Assembly (NCBI RefSeq): GCF_000381885.1
Contig: NZ_KB907221.1
Coordinates: 1-64,000, forward strand
Length of the DNA stretch: 64,000 nucleotides
Direction: 5' to 3'
DNA from: Actinomadura atramentaria DSM 43919
GTDB taxonomy: Bacteria; Actinomycetota; Actinomycetes; Streptosporangiales; Streptosporangiaceae
The notes below the pieces were generated by a model. That model was not told the origin of the DNA, made no database searches, and saw only the letters and a program-made list of their open reading frames with translations. This document shows, one piece after another, positions 24,498 through 33,139 of the stretch. The translations under genes and the position numbers were made by a program. The stretch's first letter is position 1. The number at the start of each line of letters is the position of its first letter.

Positions 24498-25669
24498 GGC
24501 ACCCTCCCCTCGCGCCGGTCGAGCGCGCCGAGCACCTCGTCGTTGTGGGCGCCGGGCCGCTGCGGTCCCGCCCAGCGGACCGCGCCGGGCGTGGCGGTCA
24601 GCCGCGGCACGACGCCCGGCATGACGATCTCCCCGAGGTCGGGGTCTTCGACGGGCAGCAGCATCTCCCGCTCGGTGAACATCGGGTCGGCGAAGATGTC
24701 CGCGACGGTGTGGACGAGCCCGGCGGGCACCGCCGCCTCGTCCAGCAGGGCGAGCAGGTCGTCGGCGTCCCGTTCCCGGGTCCACTCCCCCACGATCGCG
24801 TCGATCTCGTCCTGGTGCTCGCCGCGCGCCGCGTGGGTCGCGAAGCGCGGGTCGGTGACGAGTCCGGGGCGGTCCATGCACGCGGCGAGCCGCGCGAACA
24901 CCGTGTCCTGGTTGGCGGCGACGACGATCCACCGCTCGTCGGCGGTGCGGTACAGGTTGGACGGCGCGAGGCCCGGCAGCGCCGTCCCGGTCCGGCCGCG
25001 CACCGCGCCGGTCGCGGCGTGCTCGGGCACGACGCCCTCCAGCAGCGAGAAGCACGCCTCGACCAGGGACACGTCCACGACCTGCCCGGTCCCGCCGCGC
25101 ACGTCGCGCCAGTACAGCGCCATCATGATGCCCTGGACGGCGATCATCGCGGCGAGGCTGTCGCCGAGGGAGATCCCGGCGCGGGGCGGCGGCCGGTCGG
25201 GGAAGCCGGTGAGGTGCCGCAGGCCGCCGACCGCCTCCGCGACGGACGCGTACCCGGGCCGGTGCCGGTTCCGTCCCGTCTGCCCGAAGCCGGAGACGCG
25301 CGCGACGACGAGCCCGGGATTGCGCTCCCACAGCGTCTCCGGCGCGAGGCCCCAGCGCTCCAGCGTGCCGGGCCGGAAGTTCTCCAGCAGGACGTCGGCG
25401 GTCTCGACGAGCCGCAGCAGGGCGTCGCGGCCCTCGTCGGTGCGCAGGTCGAGGGTGACGAGCCGCTTGTTGCGGCTCTGCACCGACCACCACAGCGTGC
25501 GGCCGCGGTGCCGCGCCGCGCCCCACTCGCGCAGCGGGTCGGGGCGGCCCGGGTCCTCGACCTTGACGACGTCCGCGCCGAAGTCGGCGAGGACGCGGCC
25601 CGCGTATGGCCCGGCGATGAGGCTGCCGAGTTCCAGCACCCGCAGCCCGGCGAGCGGCCCGGCGCTCAT
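24494..25669 (-). CDS. Class III CoA-transferase (CaiB/BaiF family)
   Basis: A 391-aa enzyme moving CoA between organic acids. The start (LAGLRVLELGSLIAGPYAGR, about residues 6-25) is typical. DVVKVEDPGRPD, NKRLVTLDL and ENFRPGTLERWGL follow, with the candidate catalytic Asp in ISLGDSLAAM. ATG overlaps the upstream FAH-family gene by 4 nt. Paired with the lyase at 23580, it may activate an acid that the lyase then splits, a module seen in dicarboxylic-acid degradation. The acid is not identifiable from sequence. Confidence 0.88.
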   Translation of the reverse strand: MSAGPLAGLRVLELGSLIAGPYAGRVLADFGADVVKVEDPGRPDPLREWGAARHRGRTLWWSVQSRNKRLVTLDLRTDEGRDALLRLVETADVLLENFRPGTLERWGLAPETLWERNPGLVVARVSGFGQTGRNRHRPGYASVAEAVGGLRHLTGFPDRPPPRAGISLGDSLAAMIAVQGIMMALYWRDVRGGTGQVVDVSLVEACFSLLEGVVPEHAATGAVRGRTGTALPGLAPSNLYRTADERWIVVAANQDTVFARLAACMDRPGLVTDPRFATHAARGEHQDEIDAIVGEWTRERDADDLLALLDEAAVPAGLVHTVADIFADPMFTEREMLLPVEDPDLGEIVMPGVVPRLTATPGAVRWAGPQRPGAHNDEVLGALDRREGRVP

Positions 25670-26517
25670 CGGGCCGCGCCCGGCGGGGGCGGCGGGACGG
25701 GGCCCCGGTCGCGGCCCGCGGTGTGCGAGGCGACGGCGTCGTCGGCGCGGACGGTGACGGCCAGGTCGAGGCCGATCCCCGACAGCCGCAGCCGCACCGC
25801 GTCGCCCGCCGCGAGCGGGCCGACCCCGGCGGGCGTGCCGGTGGTGACGACGTCGCCGGGGTTCAGGGTCGTCACCCAGGACGCGTACGACACCAGCCGC
25901 GCGGCGCTCCAGATGAGGTCGCGCGTGTTGGCGTGCTGCCGCAGGTCGCCGTTCACCCAGCAGCGCAGGTCCACGTCGGCGGGGTCGCCGAACTCGTCGG
26001 CGGTGACCAGGACGGGCCCCATCGGGGTGAACGTCTCGAAGGACTTGCGGGTGGAGCGGTCCTCGCCGCCGCGCATGGTGATGTCGAGCAGGCCGGTGTA
26101 GCCGAAGACGTGGCCGAGCGCGTCGGCCTCGCTGACGCGCCGCGCGGTCCGCCCGATGACGAGCGCGAGTTCGCCCTCCTGGTCGAAGCGGCGGTCGTGG
26201 TACGGGAGCTGGATCGTCCCGCCGGGGTCGAGGAGCGACGACGGGGCCTTGAGGAAGAACCCGAGCCCCCCGACCTGCGAGTCCACGCTCATCTCGGCCT
26301 GGTGGTCCCGGTAGTTGACCGGCGCGGCGACGATCTTGGAGGGGTTCGGGACGGGGACGCGCAGCCGAACCCGGTCGAGCGGCACGCCGGGACCGCCCGG
26401 CGGCGCGGTCGGGAGGCCGTCCGCGATCAGCTCGGGGATGGTGCGTCCGCCGAGGTCGTACACGCGGTCGCCGCGCAGTTCCCCGGCGCGGCCGTCGTCG
26501 TAGGCGACGAGCTTCAT
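25666..26517 (-). CDS. Fumarylacetoacetate-hydrolase-family enzyme, probable fumarylpyruvate/maleylpyruvate hydrolase
   Basis: A 283-aa FAH-fold hydrolase. Metal ligands lie in FDQEGELALVIG (two Glu) and in GLLDITMRGGED (Asp). The C-terminal NPGDVVTTGTPAGVG loop is strongly conserved in the family. In the gentisate pathway this family hydrolyses fumarylpyruvate or, in some routes, maleylpyruvate to pyruvate plus fumarate or maleate. Position between the oxygenase genes and the CoA-transferase supports that role. Starts overlap the monooxygenase stop by 4 nt. Confidence 0.85.
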   Translation of the reverse strand: MKLVAYDDGRAGELRGDRVYDLGGRTIPELIADGLPTAPPGGPGVPLDRVRLRVPVPNPSKIVAAPVNYRDHQAEMSVDSQVGGLGFFLKAPSSLLDPGGTIQLPYHDRRFDQEGELALVIGRTARRVSEADALGHVFGYTGLLDITMRGGEDRSTRKSFETFTPMGPVLVTADEFGDPADVDLRCWVNGDLRQHANTRDLIWSAARLVSYASWVTTLNPGDVVTTGTPAGVGPLAAGDAVRLRLSGIGLDLAVTVRADDAVASHTAGRDRGPVPPPPPGAAR

Positions 26518-27716
26518 GGCGTCCTCTCGGTGGGGGCGGCTCCGGTGCGGTGGCCGTAGAGCCAGTCGGTGTACTGGAAGTCGCGTTCGTCGCGGCCGCC
26601 GAGCAGGGCGTCGCGGAGCAGCGCGGTGACGCCGTCCGCGTGGACGATCTCGCCCATGCGGCGCGCCCACGTCTGGACCTTCGCGGTGCGGGGGACGCGC
26701 TCGGCCTCGTAGGCGGCGAACGCGGCGGGGACGTCCGGGCCGTGCGCGGCGAGCAGGTCCGCCAGCGCGACGGCGTCCTCCAGCGCCTGGCAGGCGCCCT
26801 GCGCGAGGTACTGGGCCATCGGGTGGGCGGCGTCGCCGAGGAGCGTGGCGCGGCCGCGGGACCAGGCGGCGGCGGGCGGCCGGTCGCGCAGCACCCAGTG
26901 CCGGTCGCGGTCGACCAGGCGGACGCCCTCGCGGACGTAGTCGGACGTCGCCTCGAAGGCGCGGTCCAGCTCGTCCGGCTGCCCCCACTCCTCGGCGGGG
27001 CCGTGCGCGGCGGCGGTGAACACCGCGACCTGGTTGAACAGCTCGCCGCCCCGGACGGGGTACTGGATGAGGTGCAGGCCCGGCCCGATCCACCAGGTCA
27101 TGTCCTCTTTGCCGGCGCGGTCGGAGATCGCGGCGGTCGGGATCGTCCCCCGGTAGGCGACGTCGCCGATGTAGGCGGGGTCGCCGTCCCCGACCGTGTG
27201 GGCGCGGACCGCCGACCAGAGGCCGTCCGCGCCGATCAGCGCGTCGGCGCGGTACTCGGCGCCGTCCGCGCACTCCGCGACGGCGGTGTCGCCGTCCTGC
27301 CGGACGGCCCGGACGCTCCGCCCGGTCTCCAACGTGATCGCGGGCTCGGCGCGGCAGGCGTCCAGGACGGCCGCGAGCAGGTCGGAGCGGTGCGTGACGA
27401 CGTACGGGTGCCCGTACGCGGCGCGGAACTCCTCGCCGAAGTCGATCGCGGTGATCTGCTCGCCGGTGACCGCGCTCATCATCACGGCCTTGGGCGGCCG
27501 GACGGCGGACGTCAGCACGTCCCCGAGCACGCCGAGCCGGTCCAGGACCCGCAGCGCGTTCGGCGCGAGCTGCACGCCCGCGCCGATCTCGCCGAACTCG
27601 GGCGCCTGCTCCAGGACGTGGACGGGCAGGCCGTGCCGGGCGAGGGCGAGCGCGGCGGTGAGGCCGCCGATGCCGCCGCCGACGACGACCCGTTCGACGC
27701 GGTGCCGGGCGCTCAC
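26514..27716 (-). CDS. FAD-dependent aromatic hydroxylase (3-hydroxybenzoate 6-hydroxylase/salicylate hydroxylase type)
   Basis: A 400-aa flavoprotein monooxygenase of group A. FAD motifs are GGGIGGLTAALAL near the N terminus, the DG motif ALIGADGLWSAVR near 160, and GDAAHPMAQYLAQGA in the C-terminal half. GTG start overlaps the gentisate dioxygenase stop by 4 nt. Next to a gentisate ring-cleavage enzyme, the natural reading is hydroxylation of 3-hydroxybenzoate (or a related hydroxybenzoate) to gentisate with NAD(P)H and O2. Confidence 0.85.
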   Translation of the reverse strand: MSARHRVERVVVGGGIGGLTAALALARHGLPVHVLEQAPEFGEIGAGVQLAPNALRVLDRLGVLGDVLTSAVRPPKAVMMSAVTGEQITAIDFGEEFRAAYGHPYVVTHRSDLLAAVLDACRAEPAITLETGRSVRAVRQDGDTAVAECADGAEYRADALIGADGLWSAVRAHTVGDGDPAYIGDVAYRGTIPTAAISDRAGKEDMTWWIGPGLHLIQYPVRGGELFNQVAVFTAAAHGPAEEWGQPDELDRAFEATSDYVREGVRLVDRDRHWVLRDRPPAAAWSRGRATLLGDAAHPMAQYLAQGACQALEDAVALADLLAAHGPDVPAAFAAYEAERVPRTAKVQTWARRMGEIVHADGVTALLRDALLGGRDERDFQYTDWLYGHRTGAAPTERTP

Positions 27717-28798
27717 GACGCGCCGCCGGAGCGGGGGTCGGTCATGGTCTGGTTCTCCTCGGGTTCGGACCGGCGGGCGAGGCCGACGGCCTCGATCACC
27801 GGTGCGTCGGACAGGACGAACAGGTCGGCGTCGGCGTCCGCGCGGTGGTCGGCCTCGGCCCAGGACGGGACGACGAACACGTCCCCGGCGGACCAGTCGA
27901 TGCGCCGCCCGGCGACGCGCGAGGACCCCGCGCCCCGGTGGACGACGTACACCGCGCTGCCCACGGCGCGCGTCGTCGGCGTGCGGGAGCCCGCGAGCAC
28001 CCGCAGCAGTTCCGCGCGCAGCGTCGGCATGACGTCCGCGCCGGTCGCGGGGTCGGTGTACCGCAGCCGCGCGTGGCCCGCGCCGGTCGCCGCGAGCCGG
28101 GCGCGCAGCGCGGCGTCGGTGGCGGTCCAGCGGTAGACGAGCAGCGCGGAGTGCCGTCCGGCCGGACGCGGCTCGTCGGCGGGCGCGAGCCCGGCCCGGC
28201 CGTGGCGCTCCTCCGAGCGGCAGGGGTCGCCGGGCTCGAACGGCGTCAGCTCGTCGGGGCCCGGTTCGAAGAACACGGCGTCCAGGGCGCGGACGAGCGG
28301 CAGGTCGAGCCCGTCGAACCAGATCATCGGCTGATCGCCCATGTTGCGGTGCTCGTGCCAGGTGCGTCCGGGGGTGAGGACGAGGTCGCCGGGCTCCATC
28401 GCGATCGGGTCGCCGTCGACGAGCGTCCAGACGCCCGAGCCCGCCAGCACGAACCGCAGCGCGGCCGGGCTGTGCCGGTGCGGCGGCGCGCTCTCGCCGC
28501 CCCCGAGGTACTGGACGGCCGCCCAGAGCGTGTGCGTGGCGAACGGGAGTCCGCCCAGGTCGGGATGGGAGAGGGCGAGGACGCGCCGGTCGCCGCCCCG
28601 GTCGATGCCGACCAGGTCGCCCGCGCGTTCGGCGAGCGCGCGCAGCGTCCGGCCGTCCCAGCGGTGGGGGCGCAGGCGGTCCGGGGCGCGGGGCAGCAGA
28701 CCCCGCTGCCGCCAGAGCGGCTGGAGGTCGGCCGCCGCGAGGTCGGCGTAGAGCGCGGCCAGGTCGGGGCTGTCGTCGTCGAAGCGGGTTGTCGCCAT
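27713..28798 (-). CDS. Gentisate 1,2-dioxygenase
   Basis: Ring-cleaving bicupin of 361 aa. Cupin 1 contains PPHRHSPAALRFVLAG with H107 and H109, and TPGRTWHEHRN with H148, giving the iron ligands known for gentisate dioxygenases. A second cupin lies around 270-340 (GDVFVVPSW). It converts gentisate to maleylpyruvate. ATG is preceded by GAGGAGGATC, the same block used for the divergent binding-protein gene at 29061. First gene of a five-gene operon, driven by the promoter at 28858-28886. Confidence 0.88.
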   Translation of the reverse strand: MATTRFDDDSPDLAALYADLAAADLQPLWRQRGLLPRAPDRLRPHRWDGRTLRALAERAGDLVGIDRGGDRRVLALSHPDLGGLPFATHTLWAAVQYLGGGESAPPHRHSPAALRFVLAGSGVWTLVDGDPIAMEPGDLVLTPGRTWHEHRNMGDQPMIWFDGLDLPLVRALDAVFFEPGPDELTPFEPGDPCRSEERHGRAGLAPADEPRPAGRHSALLVYRWTATDAALRARLAATGAGHARLRYTDPATGADVMPTLRAELLRVLAGSRTPTTRAVGSAVYVVHRGAGSSRVAGRRIDWSAGDVFVVPSWAEADHRADADADLFVLSDAPVIEAVGLARRSEPEENQTMTDPRSGGAS

Positions 28799-28831
28799 GA
28801 TCCTCCTCGGCTGCGGGGCGGAGCCCGGAAA

Positions 28832-28886
28832 TAGTCCGTGTACGGACTAGATCGCTCACGGTAGGACCGGCGGCCGGGCCCGTCAA
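28832..28886 (-). promoter_or_regulatory. Promoter and operator of the gentisate operon
   Basis: Minus strand: -35 TTGACG (28881-28886), 17-nt spacer, -10 TACCGT (28858-28863). Immediately downstream, at about +2 to +20, is TAGTCCGTGTACGGACTA (28832-28849), an 18-nt dyad with perfect 8-nt arms. A protein bound there should block transcription. Confidence 0.75.
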
Positions 28887-28934
28887 GGGCCGCGTCCGCA
28901 CCGCCCGAGCGCTGCGGCGACTCGATCGGGGGTG

Positions 28935-28990
28935 TTGACACGGTGATGTGGGTCTCATACGTTGCCCCGAGGTAGTCCGTACACGGAACG
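28935..28990 (+). promoter_or_regulatory. Promoter and operator of the ABC importer operon
   Basis: Plus strand: -35 TTGACA (28935-28940), 17-nt spacer, -10 TACGTT (28958-28963). TAGTCCGTACACGGAACG (28973-28990) follows at about +3 to +20. It repeats the left arm of the first operator exactly and most of the right arm. The mirrored layout means one regulator can silence both arms of the divergon. Confidence 0.75.
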
Positions 28991-29060
28991 ACCGGCGGCG
29001 CGGCACGCGGCGCGGTCCCGTGGCACCCCCGCGGACACCCGAGCAGGATCGAGGAGGATC

Positions 29061-30212
29061 ATGCGTCCCCTGCCCAGCGTTCTGTCCGGCGGCCGACCCG
29101 GCCGCCCGGCCGCCCTGGCGGCCGCGCTGTCGGCCGTCGTGCTGGCGGCGGCGTGCGGCGGCCCGCCCACCGGCAGCGCCGACCCCGCGTCCGCGTCCGA
29201 CTCCAAGGTCGCCGTCTACGAGAAGTTCGCCCGGATGACCGGGGCCGAGCGCACCGCCGCCCTGGTCGAGGCCGCCAAGGCCGAGGGCGAGGTGGACGTC
29301 TACACCAGCAACGAGAAGCTGCAGAGCCTCGTCGCGGGACCGTTCCAGAAGAAGTACGGCATCAAGGTCAACGTGTTCCGCGCGCAGAGCGAGGACCTGC
29401 TCCAGCGCGTCGTCCAGGAGGACAGCGCGAACAAGCCCAAGAACGACGTCGTGGACGCGACCAACTTCGAGCTGGGCGTCCTGTCGGACAAGAAGATCCT
29501 GTCGCGCTACGACAGCGACCTCCGCAAGAAGCTCAGCCCGCAGGCGCAGATCGACGCCGGGTGGGTCGCGACGCGGTTCAACGCCATCACCGTCGTGCGC
29601 AACACCGAGAAGGTGTCGGCCGCCGACGCGCCCCGCACGTTCGAGGACCTGGCCGACCCCAAGTGGAAGGGCAAGCTCGCGATGGAGCTGTCCGACTCCA
29701 ACTGGTACATGGCGCTGCGGGACTACTTCCGCGACCAGGGCCGCAGCGACGCCGACATCACCAAGCTGTTCAAGGGCATCGCGGCCAACGCCCGGACCGT
29801 CCAGGGCCACGTCAAGCTCAACGACCTGCTCGCGGCGGGCGAGGGCGCGATCGGCGTCACCGCCTACAACCGGCTCGCGCTCGCCGCGCGCGCCAAGGGC
29901 GCGCCGCTCGCCGTCGACACGGCCGTGCAGCCGATCGTGCTCGTCCCGTCCGGCGTCGCGCCGATGACGCGCGCCGCGCACCCGGCCGCCGCGCTGCTGT
30001 TCATGGACTTCCTGCTCACCGACGGGCAGGCGATCTACGCGGCGGACAACGACATCGTGTCGAACCCGTCGGCGGTCCCCGGCTACCGGCCGCTGCTGCC
30101 GACGGACGCCAAGACCGTCACCGTCGACACGGCCAAGTACGTCCGCGAGTCCGCCGCCTGGGCGAAGGCGTACGACAACCTGCTGCGCCACCACGACCCG
30201 GTCACGCCGTGA
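29061..30212 (+). CDS. ABC transporter substrate-binding lipoprotein (iron/putrescine/thiamine-type SBP)
   Basis: A 383-aa lipoprotein. A signal sequence (Ala/Leu-rich, residues about 15-33) ends in the lipobox VLAAAC. Mature protein shows GEVDVYTSNEK, FQKKYGIKVNVFRA and PSGVAPMTRAAHPAAALLFMDFLL, typical of FbpA/PotD-like binding proteins. Members annotated as iron(III) binders also carry aromatic or organic anions. In this operon an aromatic carboxylate is the more likely ligand, by inference. ATG after GAGGAGGATC. First of six co-directional genes spaced by 11-28 nt. Confidence 0.88.
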   Translation: MRPLPSVLSGGRPGRPAALAAALSAVVLAAACGGPPTGSADPASASDSKVAVYEKFARMTGAERTAALVEAAKAEGEVDVYTSNEKLQSLVAGPFQKKYGIKVNVFRAQSEDLLQRVVQEDSANKPKNDVVDATNFELGVLSDKKILSRYDSDLRKKLSPQAQIDAGWVATRFNAITVVRNTEKVSAADAPRTFEDLADPKWKGKLAMELSDSNWYMALRDYFRDQGRSDADITKLFKGIAANARTVQGHVKLNDLLAAGEGAIGVTAYNRLALAARAKGAPLAVDTAVQPIVLVPSGVAPMTRAAHPAAALLFMDFLLTDGQAIYAADNDIVSNPSAVPGYRPLLPTDAKTVTVDTAKYVRESAAWAKAYDNLLRHHDPVTP

Positions 30213-30240
30213 CCCGACCCCCGAGAGCCGGTGAGAACCC

Positions 30241-31968
30241 ATGACGACGACCACCGCGCCGGTCCGCGAGCCGCGCCCGGCCCCGCCTCCCCCGCGGTCC
30301 CGCCGCCGCCCCGGCGCGCGGGTCCTCGCCGGGACGGGCACCGTCGCCGTCGTCGGCTACCTCGTCCTCGTGCCGCTCGTCTACCTGGTGTGGGGCGCGT
30401 TCGCGGGCGAGCGGGGCGCGACGCTGGCGGGCTTCCGCCGCGCCTACCTCGACGACGCGCAACTCCCCGGGCTCGTCGGCACGACGGCCCTGTACGTCGC
30501 CGGGTCGACGGTCGTGGCGGTCGCGTTCGGAACGCTGATGGCGTACGCGCACGTCCGCACCGACGCGCCGTTCAAACGGCTGTTCCTGCTCGCGTCGATC
30601 ATCCCGCTGGCGCTGCCGAGCATCGCCTACGTGCCCGCGTGGATCTTCCTCGCCAGCCCCGACATCGGCCTGCTGAACCGGATGACCGACGCCGTCGCGG
30701 GCGTCGCGCCGTTCAACGTCTACGGCATCTGGGGCATGGTGTTCGTCCAGGGCGTCCACTCGACGCCGCTGGTGTTCCTGCTGATGTCGTCGGCGTTCCG
30801 CTCGATGGACGCCTCGCTGGAGGAGTCCGCGCAGACCTGCGGGCTCGGCCGCGCGGTGATCCTGCGCCGCATCACGCTGCCGCTGGCCCGGCCCGCGCTG
30901 GTGTCGGCGACGCTGATCGTGGCGGTGCAGTCGCTGGAGAGCTTCGAGGTCCCCGCGATGCTCGGCCTGCACGACGGCGTGTACGTGTTCATCAGCAAGA
31001 TCTACTTCCTGATGCAGCAGTACCCGATCGACTACCAGGCGACGGGCGCGCTGTCGCTCGGGCTGCTGCTGGTCGCCGCGCTCGGCGTGGTGCTGAGCCG
31101 CCGGATCTCGCGCGGCGCGGCGCAGACCGTCACCGGCAAGGCGTTCCGGCCGCGGCCGATCCGGCTCGGGCGGATGCGCGGCGTCGTCGGCGCGCTGACG
31201 CTCGCGTACTTCACGGTGTGCGTGTTCGCGCCGATCGCGATCCTGCTGTACGCGTCGCTGCTGAAGACGTACCGGACGCCGTCGTTCTCCACGGCCGGGT
31301 TCACGCTCGACAACTTCACCGCCGCGCTGTCCAACGGGACGACGCTCACGGCGGTGCGGAACTCGACCGTCCTCGGCCTCGGCGCGGCCGTCGTCGTCAT
31401 GGCGCTCAGCGCGTTCGCCGGCTGGCTCGTCGTGCGCTCCCGGAACCGCCGGATCGGGACGGCCGTGGACGCGCTGGCGTTCACGCCGCTCGTCATCCCC
31501 GGGCTCGTGCTCGGCCTCGGGCTCGCGTTCGTCTACCTGCGGTCGCCGCTGCCCATCTACGGGACGCTGTGGATTCTGCTCATCGCCTACGTGACGCGGT
31601 TCCTGCCGTACGGCGTCCGCTACGCCGGCACGGCGATGCAGCAGGTGTCGACCGAGCTGGAGGACTCGGCGGTCGTGTTCGGCGCGTCCTGGTGGACGAC
31701 CATGCGCCGCATCCTGCTGCCCCTGGCGAAACCCGGTCTGATCGCGGGCGGCCTCTACATCGTCGTCGTGTCCTTCCGCGAGCTGTCCAGCTCGATCCTG
31801 CTCTACAGCCCCGGCACCGAGGTCGTCGGCATCCGGGTGTTCGAGCAGTACCAGGAGGGCTCGCTGACGAGCGTCGCGGCGATGGGCGTGCTGCTGTGCG
31901 CGTTCCTCGGCGCGCTCGTCACCGCCCTCGTCGCCGTCGCCGGACGCCTCGGCGTCGACCTCGACTAA
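30241..31968 (+). CDS. ABC permease with two fused membrane domains (FbpB-like)
   Basis: A 575-aa inner-membrane protein with two homologous halves of about six membrane segments each (roughly 25-290 and 310-570). Each half has an EAA coupling loop (SLEESAQTCGLGRAVILRR; ELEDSAVVFGASWWTTMRR). Fused dual permeases of this size are normal for FbpB/SfuB-type importers. ATG at 30241. Works with the lipoprotein upstream and the ATPase downstream. Confidence 0.9.
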   Translation: MTTTTAPVREPRPAPPPPRSRRRPGARVLAGTGTVAVVGYLVLVPLVYLVWGAFAGERGATLAGFRRAYLDDAQLPGLVGTTALYVAGSTVVAVAFGTLMAYAHVRTDAPFKRLFLLASIIPLALPSIAYVPAWIFLASPDIGLLNRMTDAVAGVAPFNVYGIWGMVFVQGVHSTPLVFLLMSSAFRSMDASLEESAQTCGLGRAVILRRITLPLARPALVSATLIVAVQSLESFEVPAMLGLHDGVYVFISKIYFLMQQYPIDYQATGALSLGLLLVAALGVVLSRRISRGAAQTVTGKAFRPRPIRLGRMRGVVGALTLAYFTVCVFAPIAILLYASLLKTYRTPSFSTAGFTLDNFTAALSNGTTLTAVRNSTVLGLGAAVVVMALSAFAGWLVVRSRNRRIGTAVDALAFTPLVIPGLVLGLGLAFVYLRSPLPIYGTLWILLIAYVTRFLPYGVRYAGTAMQQVSTELEDSAVVFGASWWTTMRRILLPLAKPGLIAGGLYIVVVSFRELSSSILLYSPGTEVVGIRVFEQYQEGSLTSVAAMGVLLCAFLGALVTALVAVAGRLGVDLD

Positions 31969-31979
31969 CGGAGAGAGCC

Positions 31980-33116
31980 ATGCTCCACGTGCAGGACCTG
32001 ACCATCGACTACGCGGGCGGCGGGCGGCGCGCCCGCCGGGGCGGCGCGGAGGAGACCGTGCGCGCCGTGGACGGCGTCGGCTTCGACGTCGAGCCCGGCC
32101 AGCTCTTCACGCTGCTCGGCCCGTCCGGCTGCGGGAAGACGACCACGCTGCGGTCGGTCGCGGGGCTGGAGACCCCGAGCGGCGGCAGCATCACCATCGG
32201 GGACCGGCTCGTGTACTCCGCCGCCGAGCGCGTCGACGTCCCCGCCGACGACCGGCAGCTCGGCATGGTGTTCCAGTCGTACGCGATCTGGCCGCACATG
32301 ACCGTGTTCAAGAACGTGTCGTTCCCGCTGGAGCTGGCGCGGCGGCGGACGCGGCCGTCCCGCGCGGAGATCCGCTCCCGCGTGGAGAAGGTGCTGGCCG
32401 TCACCGAGCTGGACCGGTTCGCCGACCGGCCCGCCACCAAGCTGTCCGGCGGCCAGCAGCAGCGCCTCGCGCTCGCCCGCGCGCTGGTCATCGAGCCGGA
32501 GCTGCTGCTGCTCGACGAGCCGCTGTCCAACCTGGACGCCAAGCTCCGCGAGACGATGCGGATGGAGCTGAAGCGGCTCCAGCGCGAACTCGGCCTCACC
32601 GCCGTGTACGTCACGCACGACCAGGTCGAGGCGCTGGCGATGTCCAGCGTCATCGCGGTGATGGACCAGGGGCGGATCGTCCAGATGGGCACGCCCCGGG
32701 AGATCTACGAGCGGCCGAACTCGCGGTTCGTGGCGGACTTCATCGGCACGTCCAACCTCCTCCCGGCGACCATCGCGGGGACCTCGCCGGACGGGACGAG
32801 CGTCCGCGCCGAGCACGCCGTGCTGCGCTCCGCCGACCGGGTGGCGGCCGCGCCCGGCGCGGAGGTCCTGATGTCGCTGCGCCCGGAGGACCTGGCGCTC
32901 TCCCCCGCCGACGAGACCGGCGCCGCGCCGGACGGCAACGCGCTCGCGGGCGTCGTCACCGCGCGCGCGTTCCTCGGCGAGGCCACCGAGCACGTCGTCC
33001 GCGTCGGCGACCGGGGGCTGCGCTGCCGGTCGAACCCGTCGCTGTCCATCGAGCCCGGGAGCGAGGTGACCGTCCGGATCGCGCCGGAGAAGGTCCGCCT
33101 CATCCCGCTCGGCTGA
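31980..33116 (+). CDS. ABC transporter ATPase (PotA/FbpC type with TOBE domain)
   Basis: A 378-aa ATPase. Walker A GPSGCGKTTT near residue 46, Q-loop MVFQSYAIWPHM, signature LSGGQQQRLALARAL, Walker B LLLLDEPLSNLDAKL and switch THDQ are all present. A C-terminal TOBE-like domain (about 270-378) starts around LLPATIAG and contains MSLRPEDLAL. ATG lies 11 nt after the permease stop, with GGAGAGAGCC upstream. Energises the importer encoded by 29061-31968. Confidence 0.92.
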   Translation: MLHVQDLTIDYAGGGRRARRGGAEETVRAVDGVGFDVEPGQLFTLLGPSGCGKTTTLRSVAGLETPSGGSITIGDRLVYSAAERVDVPADDRQLGMVFQSYAIWPHMTVFKNVSFPLELARRRTRPSRAEIRSRVEKVLAVTELDRFADRPATKLSGGQQQRLALARALVIEPELLLLDEPLSNLDAKLRETMRMELKRLQRELGLTAVYVTHDQVEALAMSSVIAVMDQGRIVQMGTPREIYERPNSRFVADFIGTSNLLPATIAGTSPDGTSVRAEHAVLRSADRVAAAPGAEVLMSLRPEDLALSPADETGAAPDGNALAGVVTARAFLGEATEHVVRVGDRGLRCRSNPSLSIEPGSEVTVRIAPEKVRLIPLG

Positions 33117-33139
33117 ATCCCCAGGAGAAAGGCTCGTCC

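Noticed and set aside
29061..33116. Ferric-iron uptake system
   Set aside because: The transporter type is often called iron(III), but the operon and shared operator tie it to aromatic catabolism, and no iron-regulator site was recognised. Iron remains possible.
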